A stretch of 64,000 nt of DNA, taken from Ignavibacteriales bacterium. GTDB taxonomy: Bacteria > Bacteroidota > Ignavibacteria > Ignavibacteriales > Ignavibacteriaceae. The stretch is from assembly GCA_012517155.1 (NCBI GenBank), contig JAAYVN010000110.1, positions 1-64,000 of the forward strand, read 5' to 3'. Each line of letters starts with the position of its first letter. The first letter of the stretch is position 1. The notes below the pieces were generated by a model. That model saw nothing but the letters and a program-made list of their open reading frames with translations, was not told where the DNA came from and did no database searches. A program made the position numbers and the translations under genes. Below, piece after piece: positions 43,195 through 52,178 of the stretch.

Positions 43195-43623
43195 TCATAT
43201 CCCATTCAAATTCTTTCTAAAAATCTGTCCCTGTTTCTTATACCAAAACACTTGCTGGCGACCACTCTCTTTTTTTTGTTTTATGACATCAATTACTTTA
43301 TAAAACTCGTCTGTTTTGTCGAAAAAGAAGTCTGCTTTAGCCTGTTCACCACGTTTTCTATTCACATCCGTAGCGTAGTTGGTCAATAGTATTACTGTCG
43401 TTTTTCTTTCTCTTTTCTGAACTTCTCTTAAAACATCAAAACCATCGCCCCCCGGCATTGTCAAATCCAAAACTATGAGGTCAGGATTTTGTTCGCAAAT
43501 TTTGTTTATTGCATCCCTTACATTAACCGCATTAGTAATTACAGCTTCCGGATTATTTCTCGAAATTAACTTTCCAAGACTTTCCCTTATTATTGATGAA
43601 TCATCAGCAATTAGTATTTTCAT
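43195..43623 (-). CDS. Stand-alone response regulator receiver
   Basis: A 142-residue CheY-like protein: IADDSS at the N-terminus, phospho-acceptor in LIVLDLTMPGGDGF, LLTNYA and the usual Lys position in FFDKTDEF. The C-terminal ~20 residues (KKESGRQQVFWYKK...) add a short basic tail with no known DNA-binding fold. It lies 122 bases downstream of the LuxR-type regulator gene. The output is unknown; it may relay phosphate within the signalling island. Confidence 0.85.
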   Translation of the reverse strand: MKILIADDSSIIRESLGKLISRNNPEAVITNAVNVRDAINKICEQNPDLIVLDLTMPGGDGFDVLREVQKRERKTTVILLTNYATDVNRKRGEQAKADFFFDKTDEFYKVIDVIKQKKESGRQQVFWYKKQGQIFRKNLNGI

Positions 43624-43745
43624 CTTTCCGGATTTTCATTTTTCACTATCCAAAAATCGTAAGATGTTAGAAAGAAATTTGTAATCGGATCGATATTTAT
43701 TTGTAGTCATTTTGACTACAAAAAGAGGGGGGTATAATGATAGAT

Positions 43746-44375
43746 TTACAGAAGTTTATTGCAAATAGCGTAATGTATTAATTCTGCTGTAGAATTGATA
43801 TTCATTTTTTCCATTATTCGTGCACGATAGGATCTGACTGTATTCGGACTTATAAATAGTTTTTCTGCTATCTGGTTAACATTTTTTCCTTCTCCAATGA
43901 GAACCAGAATTTCAAGTTCCCGCTCGGAAAGTTTTTTATGAAGTAATTTTTCAAGTTGACCATCAAAGTCAGCTGCTATGGAATCAGCCAGTTCTTCACT
44001 AATATATTTTTTTCCCATGCTCACCTTATTTATCGCTTTTATAAGCTCTGCCGGAGTACTGTCCTTCGTCAAATAACCCTTTGCACCCAGCCTAAGAGAT
44101 TTCAGCGCATATCTCTCTTCGGGTGAAATACTTAGAATCAGAATTTTTAATGCCGGATTTATTTTCAGCAATTCGTCAATAATATCAAGTCCATTTCTAT
44201 CCGGCAAATTAATATCAAGAGTCAGAATATCACATTCATTTTCTCCTAAAAACTCTATTACCCCCGCAGCTGTTTCGAGTTCAGCGATTATTTTGATATC
44301 GTTATCCCGTTCAAGAATTTTTCTTAATCCTGCACGTATAATGGGATGGTCATCAGCAATAGCTACTTTTTTCAT
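43746..44375 (-). CDS. NarL/LuxR-type response regulator
   Basis: A 209-residue regulator. The receiver has IADDHPIIRAG, phospho-acceptor in ILTLDINLPDRNG, and the Lys in LTKDST. A LuxR-type helix-turn-helix follows (LSERELEILVLIGEGKNVNQIAEKLFISPNTVRSYRARIMEKM in family positions). It is 38 bases after a HisKA_3-type kinase gene, the usual partner class of NarL regulators. It is the only clear DNA-binding output between 28 and 46 kb. Confidence 0.93.
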   Translation of the reverse strand: MKKVAIADDHPIIRAGLRKILERDNDIKIIAELETAAGVIEFLGENECDILTLDINLPDRNGLDIIDELLKINPALKILILSISPEERYALKSLRLGAKGYLTKDSTPAELIKAINKVSMGKKYISEELADSIAADFDGQLEKLLHKKLSERELEILVLIGEGKNVNQIAEKLFISPNTVRSYRARIMEKMNINSTAELIHYAICNKLL

Positions 44376-44413
44376 TTTTCGGAAAAGAAAATTTATTTAA
44401 TTATTAAATATAA

Positions 44414-45580
44414 TCACTCAAGTGGGACTGAAAGAACTATTTTAGTTCCATTTCCGGGTTTAGAAATGATTTCAACTTCTCCTTCCAATAGAATTGCTCT
44501 TTCTTTCATACTTATTAGTCCAAATGAATCTCTATCATTTAGATTTTGTTCCACAAAACCGATTCCGTCATCAACTATTTCCATTCTCATAATTTGATTG
44601 ATTTTTGTTATAGACACTTCTACAACAGAAGCCTTTGAATGTTTATGGATATTATGCAATGATTCCTGCAGAATCCTAAAAATTGCTGTTGACTTATCTT
44701 TGCTAAATTGAAGTTCACCCGGTTCGCCGTTAAAATTCCATTGAATACTTTTGTTTCCTTTGGCAAACTCTTCTAAAATCCACTTAATGGCATCAATCAA
44801 TGAAAGATTATCCAAGATCTCAGGTCGCAAACTTCTGACAAGTTTTCGTACATTTTTCACCGTATTCTCTATTATCGACATCATTGCGTCTATTCCTTCA
44901 GTTATCGAAGCCGGAATTGCAAGATTGAGATCAGTGATATCATTCCTTAGCATCGTAAGTTCAATTTTCAGTCCAGTAAGCGCTTGTCCAATATCATCAT
45001 GAATATCCCTTGATATAATCCGTCTTTCATCCTCCCGGATATCCTGAAGGTGTGCAGCAAGATTTCTGAGTCTTTCAAGATAGAACGTAAGTTTTTCTTC
45101 TGCTTCGATTCTCTCCGATATTTCCTTTTCCAATTGAAGATTCCGGTTCTTTATTTGAATTTGTAATTGCCTTAATGTGAGGTGAGTTCTAACACGTGCA
45201 ATTACTTCTCTTATCTTAAATGGTTTGCTTACATAATCAACTGCCCCGGCCTCAAAGCCCTTGATAATTGATTCCGGTTCATTTAATGCGCTAATAAATA
45301 TTATCGGGATTTCTTTTGTTGACTCGTTATGCTTGATCTGACGGCAAATATCTAAACCATTTACTTTAGGCATCATGATATCAAGCAAAACCAATGTGGG
45401 GGGATTTTGTTCAATCATATTCAAAGCTTTAATTCCATCTGATGCCTGACACACACTAAAACCCTCTAAAGTGAACATTTTTACAAGATATTGTAAATTC
45501 ACTTCAGTATCGTCGACAATAAGAATATCGTACTCTTGCCCAACAATGCATTCCGGATTCAATTTATTTTCATCCACCAT
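44414..45580 (-). CDS. Receiver-HisKA_3 histidine kinase (NarX/UhpB class)
   Basis: A 388-residue cytoplasmic protein. An N-terminal receiver (about 13-130; VDDTEVN, LVLLDIMMPKVNG, PIIFISA, SKPF) is joined by a coiled coil to a HisKA_3 dimerisation domain with the histidine in RDIHDDIGQALTG. The HATPase part has LQESLHNIHKHS, DDGIGF and GLISMKERA. It has no input domain other than the receiver, so it is probably driven by phosphate from another kinase. It should phosphorylate the LuxR-type regulator encoded next. Confidence 0.92.
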   Translation of the reverse strand: MVDENKLNPECIVGQEYDILIVDDTEVNLQYLVKMFTLEGFSVCQASDGIKALNMIEQNPPTLVLLDIMMPKVNGLDICRQIKHNESTKEIPIIFISALNEPESIIKGFEAGAVDYVSKPFKIREVIARVRTHLTLRQLQIQIKNRNLQLEKEISERIEAEEKLTFYLERLRNLAAHLQDIREDERRIISRDIHDDIGQALTGLKIELTMLRNDITDLNLAIPASITEGIDAMMSIIENTVKNVRKLVRSLRPEILDNLSLIDAIKWILEEFAKGNKSIQWNFNGEPGELQFSKDKSTAIFRILQESLHNIHKHSKASVVEVSITKINQIMRMEIVDDGIGFVEQNLNDRDSFGLISMKERAILLEGEVEIISKPGNGTKIVLSVPLE

Positions 45581-45760
45581 TTTTAATTGTCTATTACCAT
45601 TAAAAGTATTAATTTATATTTCTTAAACATCCATTTTCACGTCAACAGTTCAAAGTATTTAAAACTTATCGGTTAAGTTAAGTAAATTCAGTGATTTTAA
45701 GCGAAACAGATAAATGTCCTATGCTTAGTCTTTTTTCCATTTTTACATAATTATCATATA

Positions 45761-46546
45761 TTATAACAGGTTTTTATTTCCCATTTTTTTACCATTCTTG
45801 GATAAAAATGTTCTGTACAGCAAATAGGCTGTCCCAGGAATTATAACCACCAAAAGTTTGAATAAGTGAGTTTCCTTTAAATATTTTGGATTGTAAACGT
45901 AAAAGATGACAAATAAAATAGTGATAAATAGAAAAGCAACCGCGACAATTTTCCCCCATATGGACTCATAGAAGCTTATTTTCCTCTTAATCAGTGGTTT
46001 GTGTTCGGACCGGAAGTCCAAATATTTCCCAGAAGTTTTTGATTGCGGATTTGCTTCAATTGGCATTTCCCGCGGGGTAATATTAGAGTTTATTTCCCCA
46101 ATCTTACTTACCACAATCACTTTGAATCTAGAAAAATCATCTGCTGTTTCTCTCTTCGATACAATTTTCCAAGTTGTCGCATCATCAAACCACAATTTCA
46201 GATACTCATAAGTTTCATAACTTCTGTTTAAATCTTTTCCTTCCAGGAAAGATTTTATCTGATTAATATTTTTTCTTTCAACCGGAGGTATCCCAATAAA
46301 GGGTATTCCTTTAATAACCGGAACTGCAGTCTTCACAATTTGCTGCCCATCTGTCTGATACACAACGTGCACAGATAATGCCAAAATCATAAACACAATT
46401 ATCCCTAGGAAAATAATCATCACAACAATCCAGTGCAATCCGATAATTATTCCGCCCATCATTATCATAAAAGCCAATTGCGAGATACCAATAATGAGTG
46501 CAACAGGATTCTGCCCTCGTAATTCCTTGGTTCTAAATGTGACCAT
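45761..46546 (-). CDS. Membrane protein of unknown function
   Basis: A 261-residue protein with two N-terminal helices (about residues 17-62), a hydrophilic central domain (about 75-195) and two C-terminal helices (about 200-245). I do not recognise a family. It is isolated between the signalling island and tmRNA. The 180 bases between it and the kinase start at 45580 show no clear motif. Confidence 0.6.
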   Translation of the reverse strand: MVTFRTKELRGQNPVALIIGISQLAFMIMMGGIIIGLHWIVVMIIFLGIIVFMILALSVHVVYQTDGQQIVKTAVPVIKGIPFIGIPPVERKNINQIKSFLEGKDLNRSYETYEYLKLWFDDATTWKIVSKRETADDFSRFKVIVVSKIGEINSNITPREMPIEANPQSKTSGKYLDFRSEHKPLIKRKISFYESIWGKIVAVAFLFITILFVIFYVYNPKYLKETHLFKLLVVIIPGTAYLLYRTFLSKNGKKMGNKNLL

Positions 46547-46673
46547 ACCTAATAATTTGAAATATGATAAATAATATATAAGAATAAATAGAAATGAAAA
46601 AGCATTATTTTACATTTCTTATTAATTTGGCAAGTCTGTTCGGAAGGGTAAATTATGCCCTATCTATATGAAT

Positions 46674-47030
<357 letters not shown>

Positions 47031-47064
47031 AATTTACAACATGTTTTCAAGAGTCAATATTATA

Positions 47065-47607
47065 TTATTTTTCCCATCTTATATCAGATTTACCAGCCAA
47101 TTTGTTCTCATATCGGGCTAAAACGAACAAAAGATCAGAAATCCTGTTAATAAATATAACTATATTTTCGTTGATTTCTTCTCCCTTTTTCAATGCCACA
47201 ACGCGTCTCTCTGCTCTTCTACAGACGGTTCGCGCCACATGTAATAATGCGGCACTTTTACATCCTCCCGGAAGTATAAAATACCGGAGTTCTTCTATTT
47301 GTTCTGTGACTAAATCTATAAATCCCTCAATCTCCTGGATGTCCTTCTGCTTAATTCTGGGGACTTCGAATCCTTTTACATCTGATGGAGAAGCCAGATC
47401 ACCTCCTGAAACAAATAGTAGATTTTGAATTTTAATCAGTTGATTTCTTACTATTTCCCCTTTAACTTCTGTAAGCGCTAATCCAATAGACGAGTTTAAT
47501 TCATCAATTGTTCCGTATGCTTCAATTCTTATGGAATCCTTTGTAACTCTTCCGCCGCCAAAAAGCCCAGTTTCCCCCTTATCTCCCGTTTTTGTATAAA
47601 TTTTCAT
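47065..47607 (-). CDS. Cob(I)alamin adenosyltransferase, PduO type
   Basis: About 180 residues from the ATG at 47607 (MKIYTKTGDKGETGLFGGGRV), which overlaps the upstream stop by 4 bases (ATGA). KTGDKGETGLFGG is the ATP-binding signature, and ARTVCRRAERRVV plus the NRISDLLFVLARYEN end are typical of PduO/MMAB enzymes. It makes adenosylcobalamin from ATP and cob(I)alamin. That cofactor is the chromophore expected for the CarH-like protein at 36713-37780, although other B12 enzymes may be the main users. Confidence 0.93.
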   Translation of the reverse strand: MKIYTKTGDKGETGLFGGGRVTKDSIRIEAYGTIDELNSSIGLALTEVKGEIVRNQLIKIQNLLFVSGGDLASPSDVKGFEVPRIKQKDIQEIEGFIDLVTEQIEELRYFILPGGCKSAALLHVARTVCRRAERRVVALKKGEEINENIVIFINRISDLLFVLARYENKLAGKSDIRWEK

Positions 47608-48578
47608 GTTTTTTCTCTCCATTCTCCCTTGATTGTGATTTTAGATCTTTCTTCTATGTCACTTCCTTTCGTTTCATAAGTGGCACCGTCGATATTAAAC
47701 TCTTTCCTTATCACTCCCAATCCTTTTGTTTTTCCGTCAATGGGGGATTTAATTAAGGTTGTAACTTTTCCGATTTCAATATTGTTATGGAGAATCATTA
47801 AAGCATCATCGCTAATCGTTTCCATGTCCGACTCAATTCTTATGAGAGACTTCTGAACTTTGTTATATGTATCCAATCTTGCTATGACTTCCTGACCAAT
47901 GTAACATCCCTTCTTAAAATCAACTGCGTTCAGCAGATTAATTTCATGAGGATTAAAGCTATCCTTTATCTCGTTCTTACCGGGCTTCCCCATTTCGATC
48001 ATTAAACCATTATACTCCTCACCAGTTATTATTTGAGGGAAATTTTCATCCCCATCAAGTTTAAGAACCGTTGATAAAAATAAAATATCTTCCTTACTCC
48101 CAACAATTATGATTTCAGAATACTTACCTGTTTTTTCACCCTTGATAATCAAGAACTTTTTATTATTATAAATAAATTCAATAGCCTCATCCGGTGCTGA
48201 TTCCGATATATCTACTGCATACCTGGCAAAAATATATCTCTCGACACAGTTCCCAATTAACTTAATTGTTGCATATTTCTCAGTAATGTCTTCTACAAAT
48301 ACATCATCTCCAACTATAAATCGCTCAATCCATCTTCGAAATTTCTCCCGATTCGATATTGTCCCCACCAGGAGTTGATATTCTCCCAAATTTATATAGC
48401 GACAAAGATCTATTATTCTCCCTTTCTCGTTTGTAAAAATCGTCAAACGGGTTCTCATAAAACCTGTTTCTCTAATTCTGTTTGTTGAGATTCGATGAAT
48501 ATATTCCGGAACATCTCTCCCTTTCAACTTAAAAATGGAACTATCTTGCCCCAGTGTTGCTATCACACCATCATACAA
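47604..48578 (-). CDS. ygfZ: YgfZ/GcvT-like folate-binding protein
   Basis: A 324-residue GcvT-fold protein with the YgfZ signature KGCYIGQEVIARLD (K-G-C-x-x-G-Q-E). Family members help iron-sulfur enzyme maintenance using tetrahydrofolate. The open frame from the TTG at 48578 continues upstream for about 30 codons without ATG, GTG or TTG. An excellent ribosome site (AGAGGTGAG, 48672-48680) lies just before an in-frame ATA at 48666-48668, so the true start may be there. The stop overlaps the adenosyltransferase ATG. Confidence 0.85.
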   Translation of the reverse strand: MYDGVIATLGQDSSIFKLKGRDVPEYIHRISTNRIRETGFMRTRLTIFTNEKGRIIDLCRYINLGEYQLLVGTISNREKFRRWIERFIVGDDVFVEDITEKYATIKLIGNCVERYIFARYAVDISESAPDEAIEFIYNNKKFLIIKGEKTGKYSEIIIVGSKEDILFLSTVLKLDGDENFPQIITGEEYNGLMIEMGKPGKNEIKDSFNPHEINLLNAVDFKKGCYIGQEVIARLDTYNKVQKSLIRIESDMETISDDALMILHNNIEIGKVTTLIKSPIDGKTKGLGVIRKEFNIDGATYETKGSDIEERSKITIKGEWREKT

Positions 48579-48693
48579 TGCTCTAATCAGGTTTTTTTCT
48601 ATTCTGTTTTCCTCGTAGCTAAAACATGAATCTTCTGTTCGGTTTTTATTAATATCAATATAGTTTATTTTCTCACCTCTTTTTGTCTATCAC

Positions 48694-49575
48694 TTAATAT
48701 TTTGTGGTTTTATTCTTGTCTCTTATGCTGTAATAAAGACTGTCGCGCCATACAAATCCCACACTATCGTACTTTACAATTCTATCTCCTGTATCCAAAT
48801 AAAAGTTTTCATAATAGTCCGGGTATTTATCTCCATTAATGTCCGCCATAGATCTTTTTCTGTTAATCGTCTCAATTGTTAAAAGTAAATGTGGCGGTTT
48901 TGTAAGACTATCAATCATAAAGAAGTTGTATTCAAGTCTTCCTATTCCTCTGGCGTAATGAAAATATGCCTCTACATAAGGGGTATTTTTCCATTTCTTC
49001 ATGGTAAGAGTATTAAACCCACCATGGTTGGGCAATGTACTCTCCCATAATGTTGTAAATGAACTATCTGTGCATCTAAAAAGGGTCAGATAAAAGAAAG
49101 CTGTACCAAGTTTTGTACTGTCGAGATCAATAAAACTAGCATCATAGCCAATTAAATTCTTTGGTTCCACAAGTCGTTCACCTGCCCTTGATTTTGCAAC
49201 CAATGCATAAACATAAGTTCCGCCCAGCGCTTTTTGGTATATCACAGCTGACTGGGGAATTGAATATGTGTATCTTGGATCCAAATCAACCAAATATGTT
49301 CCTGGAGGATATGTCCTCAGAATGTGTTCCATTAATGCAATTGTATCACAGGGTGTTCTTACAACAGCTCTCTTTTTTCTTTCTTCTATGTTATATGCGA
49401 AAATATTCTGAGCTTTCTCAACCTGATACCCAACCGGATCTGTATTCTCCCCTTGCGCTTCAGGCATAAATTCTTCCTGCTCACTTTTCTTGTCTTCTTC
49501 GCATCCGGAACAACCCGTTATCATTAAGACTGATGTCATAAAAAACAGAAACAGAACCACTATTTCTTTTTTCAT
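48694..49575 (-). CDS. Lipoprotein of unknown function
   Basis: A 293-residue protein with a lipoprotein signal: hydrophobic segment, then the lipobox ITGC at about residue 19-22, followed by an acidic, cysteine-containing stretch (SGCEEDKKSEQEE). The rest is a mixed soluble domain rich in aromatic residues and I cannot assign it. It is 18 bases after the M20 peptidase gene and could be co-transcribed. Confidence 0.65.
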   Translation of the reverse strand: MKKEIVVLFLFFMTSVLMITGCSGCEEDKKSEQEEFMPEAQGENTDPVGYQVEKAQNIFAYNIEERKKRAVVRTPCDTIALMEHILRTYPPGTYLVDLDPRYTYSIPQSAVIYQKALGGTYVYALVAKSRAGERLVEPKNLIGYDASFIDLDSTKLGTAFFYLTLFRCTDSSFTTLWESTLPNHGGFNTLTMKKWKNTPYVEAYFHYARGIGRLEYNFFMIDSLTKPPHLLLTIETINRKRSMADINGDKYPDYYENFYLDTGDRIVKYDSVGFVWRDSLYYSIRDKNKTTKY

Positions 49576-49592
49576 TTTTTTACTCTATTTAA

Positions 49593-50969
49593 TTACTTTG
49601 AAAATTCATCCATAAAATAGGCTGAACTTAGTATCCCTAAATGAAAATGCTTTAGATCAAAATGTTCATTTGGCGAATGCAGATTTTCACTATTTAGTCC
49701 TAACCCCATCATAACTGATGGCACTTTTAATATTGTGGCAAAGGTTGCGATAACAGGGATGCTTCCCCCTTCTCTTATAAAAACAGTCTTTTTCTTAAAA
49801 GCTTTTTCCATAGCTTTTGCAGCTGTTTTAGTTGCCTTATGCTCCAGTGGTGTAATTACCGGATACCCACCGTGTAAATTTGTAACTTTGACTTTGACCC
49901 CTTTCGGTGCAATTGACATCAGATAATCACACACCAGCTTGGCAATTTTCTTAGGTTCTTGGTTGGGCACTAATCTCATACTGAATTTCGCACTTGCCTT
50001 ACTCGGTATAATTGTCTTAGCCCCCTTTCCTGTAAAACCTCCCCAGATTCCATTTACGTCAAGCGTAGGTCTTGCCCAGATTCTTTCAAGAGTTGTAAAT
50101 CCCTTCTCGCCAGTCAGTTCCTTCACTCCCACTTCTTTAGCAAAAGCCTTATCCGAAAGTTTTAGCTTTTTGAAGTTTTCTCTTTCCTGATTCGTTAATT
50201 TCAAGACATCATCATAAAAATGAGGAATCATTATTTTATTATTCTTATCATGCAATTTGGCTATCATCTCTATTAACACATTTGCCGGATTTGCAACTGC
50301 ACCGCCATATGACCCCGAATGTAAATCTCTGTCCGGTCCAGTTACCTCGACCTCCAGATAACTTAATCCCCTCAAACCATATGTCAATGTCGGAATTCCC
50401 GGTTGGAATAATGAAGTGTCTGAAATAACTACCGTATCACATTTAAGAAGATTTTTATTTGTACTTATAAATTTACCCAAACTCGGACTACCGATTTCTT
50501 CCTCCCCTTCTATCAAAAACTTAACGTTTAAAGGTAGTTCACCTGTTTCTTTTAAATACGCCTCCACACTCTTTATATGCACGAATAATTGACCTTTATC
50601 GTCTGTGGCACCTCTTGCCCATATCTTTCCATCTTTCACTACGGGTTCAAAAGGAGGAGTCTGCCATAATTCGATTGGATCAACCGGCTGCACATCATAG
50701 TGTCCGTAAAACAAAACGGTTGGTTTGCCTTTTGCTCCTAACCACTCTCCATAAACTATCGGATGGCCCTCCGTTTGGAAGACTTTTGTCTTACTCAGAC
50801 CTGCTTCCCTCATTTTCCGCTCTACATAATCAGCACATTTCTGCATATCCCCTTTATTTTCTTCATTTGTGCTGATACTTGGTATCCTTAAAAATTCTTT
50901 CAGCTCGATAACATAATTGTCTTTGTTTTCATTTATATGATTAATAATTCTTTCCATTTTTTTCTCCAA
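49593..50969 (-). CDS. M20-family dipeptidase/carboxypeptidase
   Basis: A 458-residue zinc peptidase. FYGHYDVQPVD supplies the first metal His and catalytic Asp, GATDDKGQ the bridging Asp, EGEEEIGSPS the catalytic and metal Glu residues, and a late LHSPNEHFD the final His. A dimerisation lid domain lies between. The arrangement fits the CPG2/CNDP subgroup of dipeptidases. There is no signal peptide, so it acts in the cytoplasm on short peptides. It is 11 bases after the upstream lipoprotein gene. Confidence 0.93.
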   Translation of the reverse strand: MEKKMERIINHINENKDNYVIELKEFLRIPSISTNEENKGDMQKCADYVERKMREAGLSKTKVFQTEGHPIVYGEWLGAKGKPTVLFYGHYDVQPVDPIELWQTPPFEPVVKDGKIWARGATDDKGQLFVHIKSVEAYLKETGELPLNVKFLIEGEEEIGSPSLGKFISTNKNLLKCDTVVISDTSLFQPGIPTLTYGLRGLSYLEVEVTGPDRDLHSGSYGGAVANPANVLIEMIAKLHDKNNKIMIPHFYDDVLKLTNQERENFKKLKLSDKAFAKEVGVKELTGEKGFTTLERIWARPTLDVNGIWGGFTGKGAKTIIPSKASAKFSMRLVPNQEPKKIAKLVCDYLMSIAPKGVKVKVTNLHGGYPVITPLEHKATKTAAKAMEKAFKKKTVFIREGGSIPVIATFATILKVPSVMMGLGLNSENLHSPNEHFDLKHFHLGILSSAYFMDEFSK

Positions 50970-50980
50970 ATAATCTTTAT

Positions 50981-52021
50981 TTAATAAGAAATATTATATT
51001 TATAAATCACGGGTGTATAATTCTTAAAATTATTCTTTGTTTTTTCATCAAGTCTATCATAAATCGCCTGGGGTGGGATGAACACTTTTGTGTAAGGATC
51101 ATCAACCAAATAGAGGTTATCGTTATTATCAACCGTAATTGATTCTAAAGCTGCAATATATGGTAAACTTTTATAGCCGGGTATAGCAGGAACAAAGTCG
51201 AAGTACCTTTTCCCGATAATATTCAGTTTGTTATCAAAAAATAAGTGAAAAATTGTCATCCTGTTCCGGTCTATTCCCCACAATGAATTACTCTTATCAG
51301 AATAAAGTCCACAAATTGTCCCTATTCCCAGTTCAAACGTATTTATCACCTTTTTGACTTCCAAATCCTGCTTCTCGACTATTATTAGCAGGGTACTGTC
51401 AGCAAAATTGTCTTTACTCGAAAAACCTTCCAAACCTAAGTAAATGTAATTTTCATCCGCAGCCATTCCCTCGTATCCAATATTCAACTTAACATGCTTT
51501 AAAATAGTTTCACTCGGCTTAATTTCAACTTTCCTTATACTGATAATCGAATCTGTGAATATATCATTATTATAAAATCCCAACTCATAGATTCCCACAT
51601 AATTCAGATAGTTTTTACCATTTCCCTCAATAGAAATATATACTTTCCCTGTATATTTATCAAAAACCAGCTCCTCAAAATCTTTCTTTGGGAAATCCTT
51701 TAAATACTCAATCACTTCCTGGGCAAATGCGATTTTTTTTAATCTAAATATGGTGTCATTTTCAATCGTAAGTCTGTGAATATCTCCAATATCATCAGCC
51801 AGAAGAAAATCCTTTTCTCCATTTTTGGTCCCTCTTACGAAGCAAATTCCGGATGTCTGCTTTGTATGATATTTGCCATCCTTTAACCATCGCGGATATT
51901 TCTCATCCAGGGTTAGTGTTATTGTTTCATTACAGCCTGAAATGTGAAATACTCCAAGTAAAATAATCAAAGAAATCAGTATGGTTCTGACTGCTGATGG
52001 ATTAATAAGAATTATTGCCAA
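50981..52021 (-). CDS. Lipoprotein with propeller-like fold, unknown
   Basis: A 346-residue protein whose N-terminal hydrophobic stretch ends in the lipobox ISGC (about residue 27-30). Repeated short strands with IHRLTI, VYISIEG, YIYLGLEG and LYLVDDP resemble a beta propeller, possibly of the SdiA-regulated/phytase-like type. No catalytic motif is clear. The gene diverges from lptF; the 157 bases between are AT-rich with no motif I can defend. Confidence 0.6.
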   Translation of the reverse strand: MAIILINPSAVRTILISLIILLGVFHISGCNETITLTLDEKYPRWLKDGKYHTKQTSGICFVRGTKNGEKDFLLADDIGDIHRLTIENDTIFRLKKIAFAQEVIEYLKDFPKKDFEELVFDKYTGKVYISIEGNGKNYLNYVGIYELGFYNNDIFTDSIISIRKVEIKPSETILKHVKLNIGYEGMAADENYIYLGLEGFSSKDNFADSTLLIIVEKQDLEVKKVINTFELGIGTICGLYSDKSNSLWGIDRNRMTIFHLFFDNKLNIIGKRYFDFVPAIPGYKSLPYIAALESITVDNNDNLYLVDDPYTKVFIPPQAIYDRLDEKTKNNFKNYTPVIYKYNISY

Positions 52022-52178
52022 ATATCTTCTCTTTTGCGTTTGTTTTTTGGTTGTTTTGCCAAATTAATATTATTTAGAGTTAAATACTAAATAAATATTT
52101 TTAATAATCCAACTGATTTTTTAATACATTTCCCTAATCTTTTTGTAAATTTACGTTTATTAAATTATTAAATTAAGG

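Noticed and set aside
43069-43389. A plus-strand frame over the receiver gene's 3' half
   Set aside because: It overlaps the receiver frame with its conserved residues and has no support of its own.
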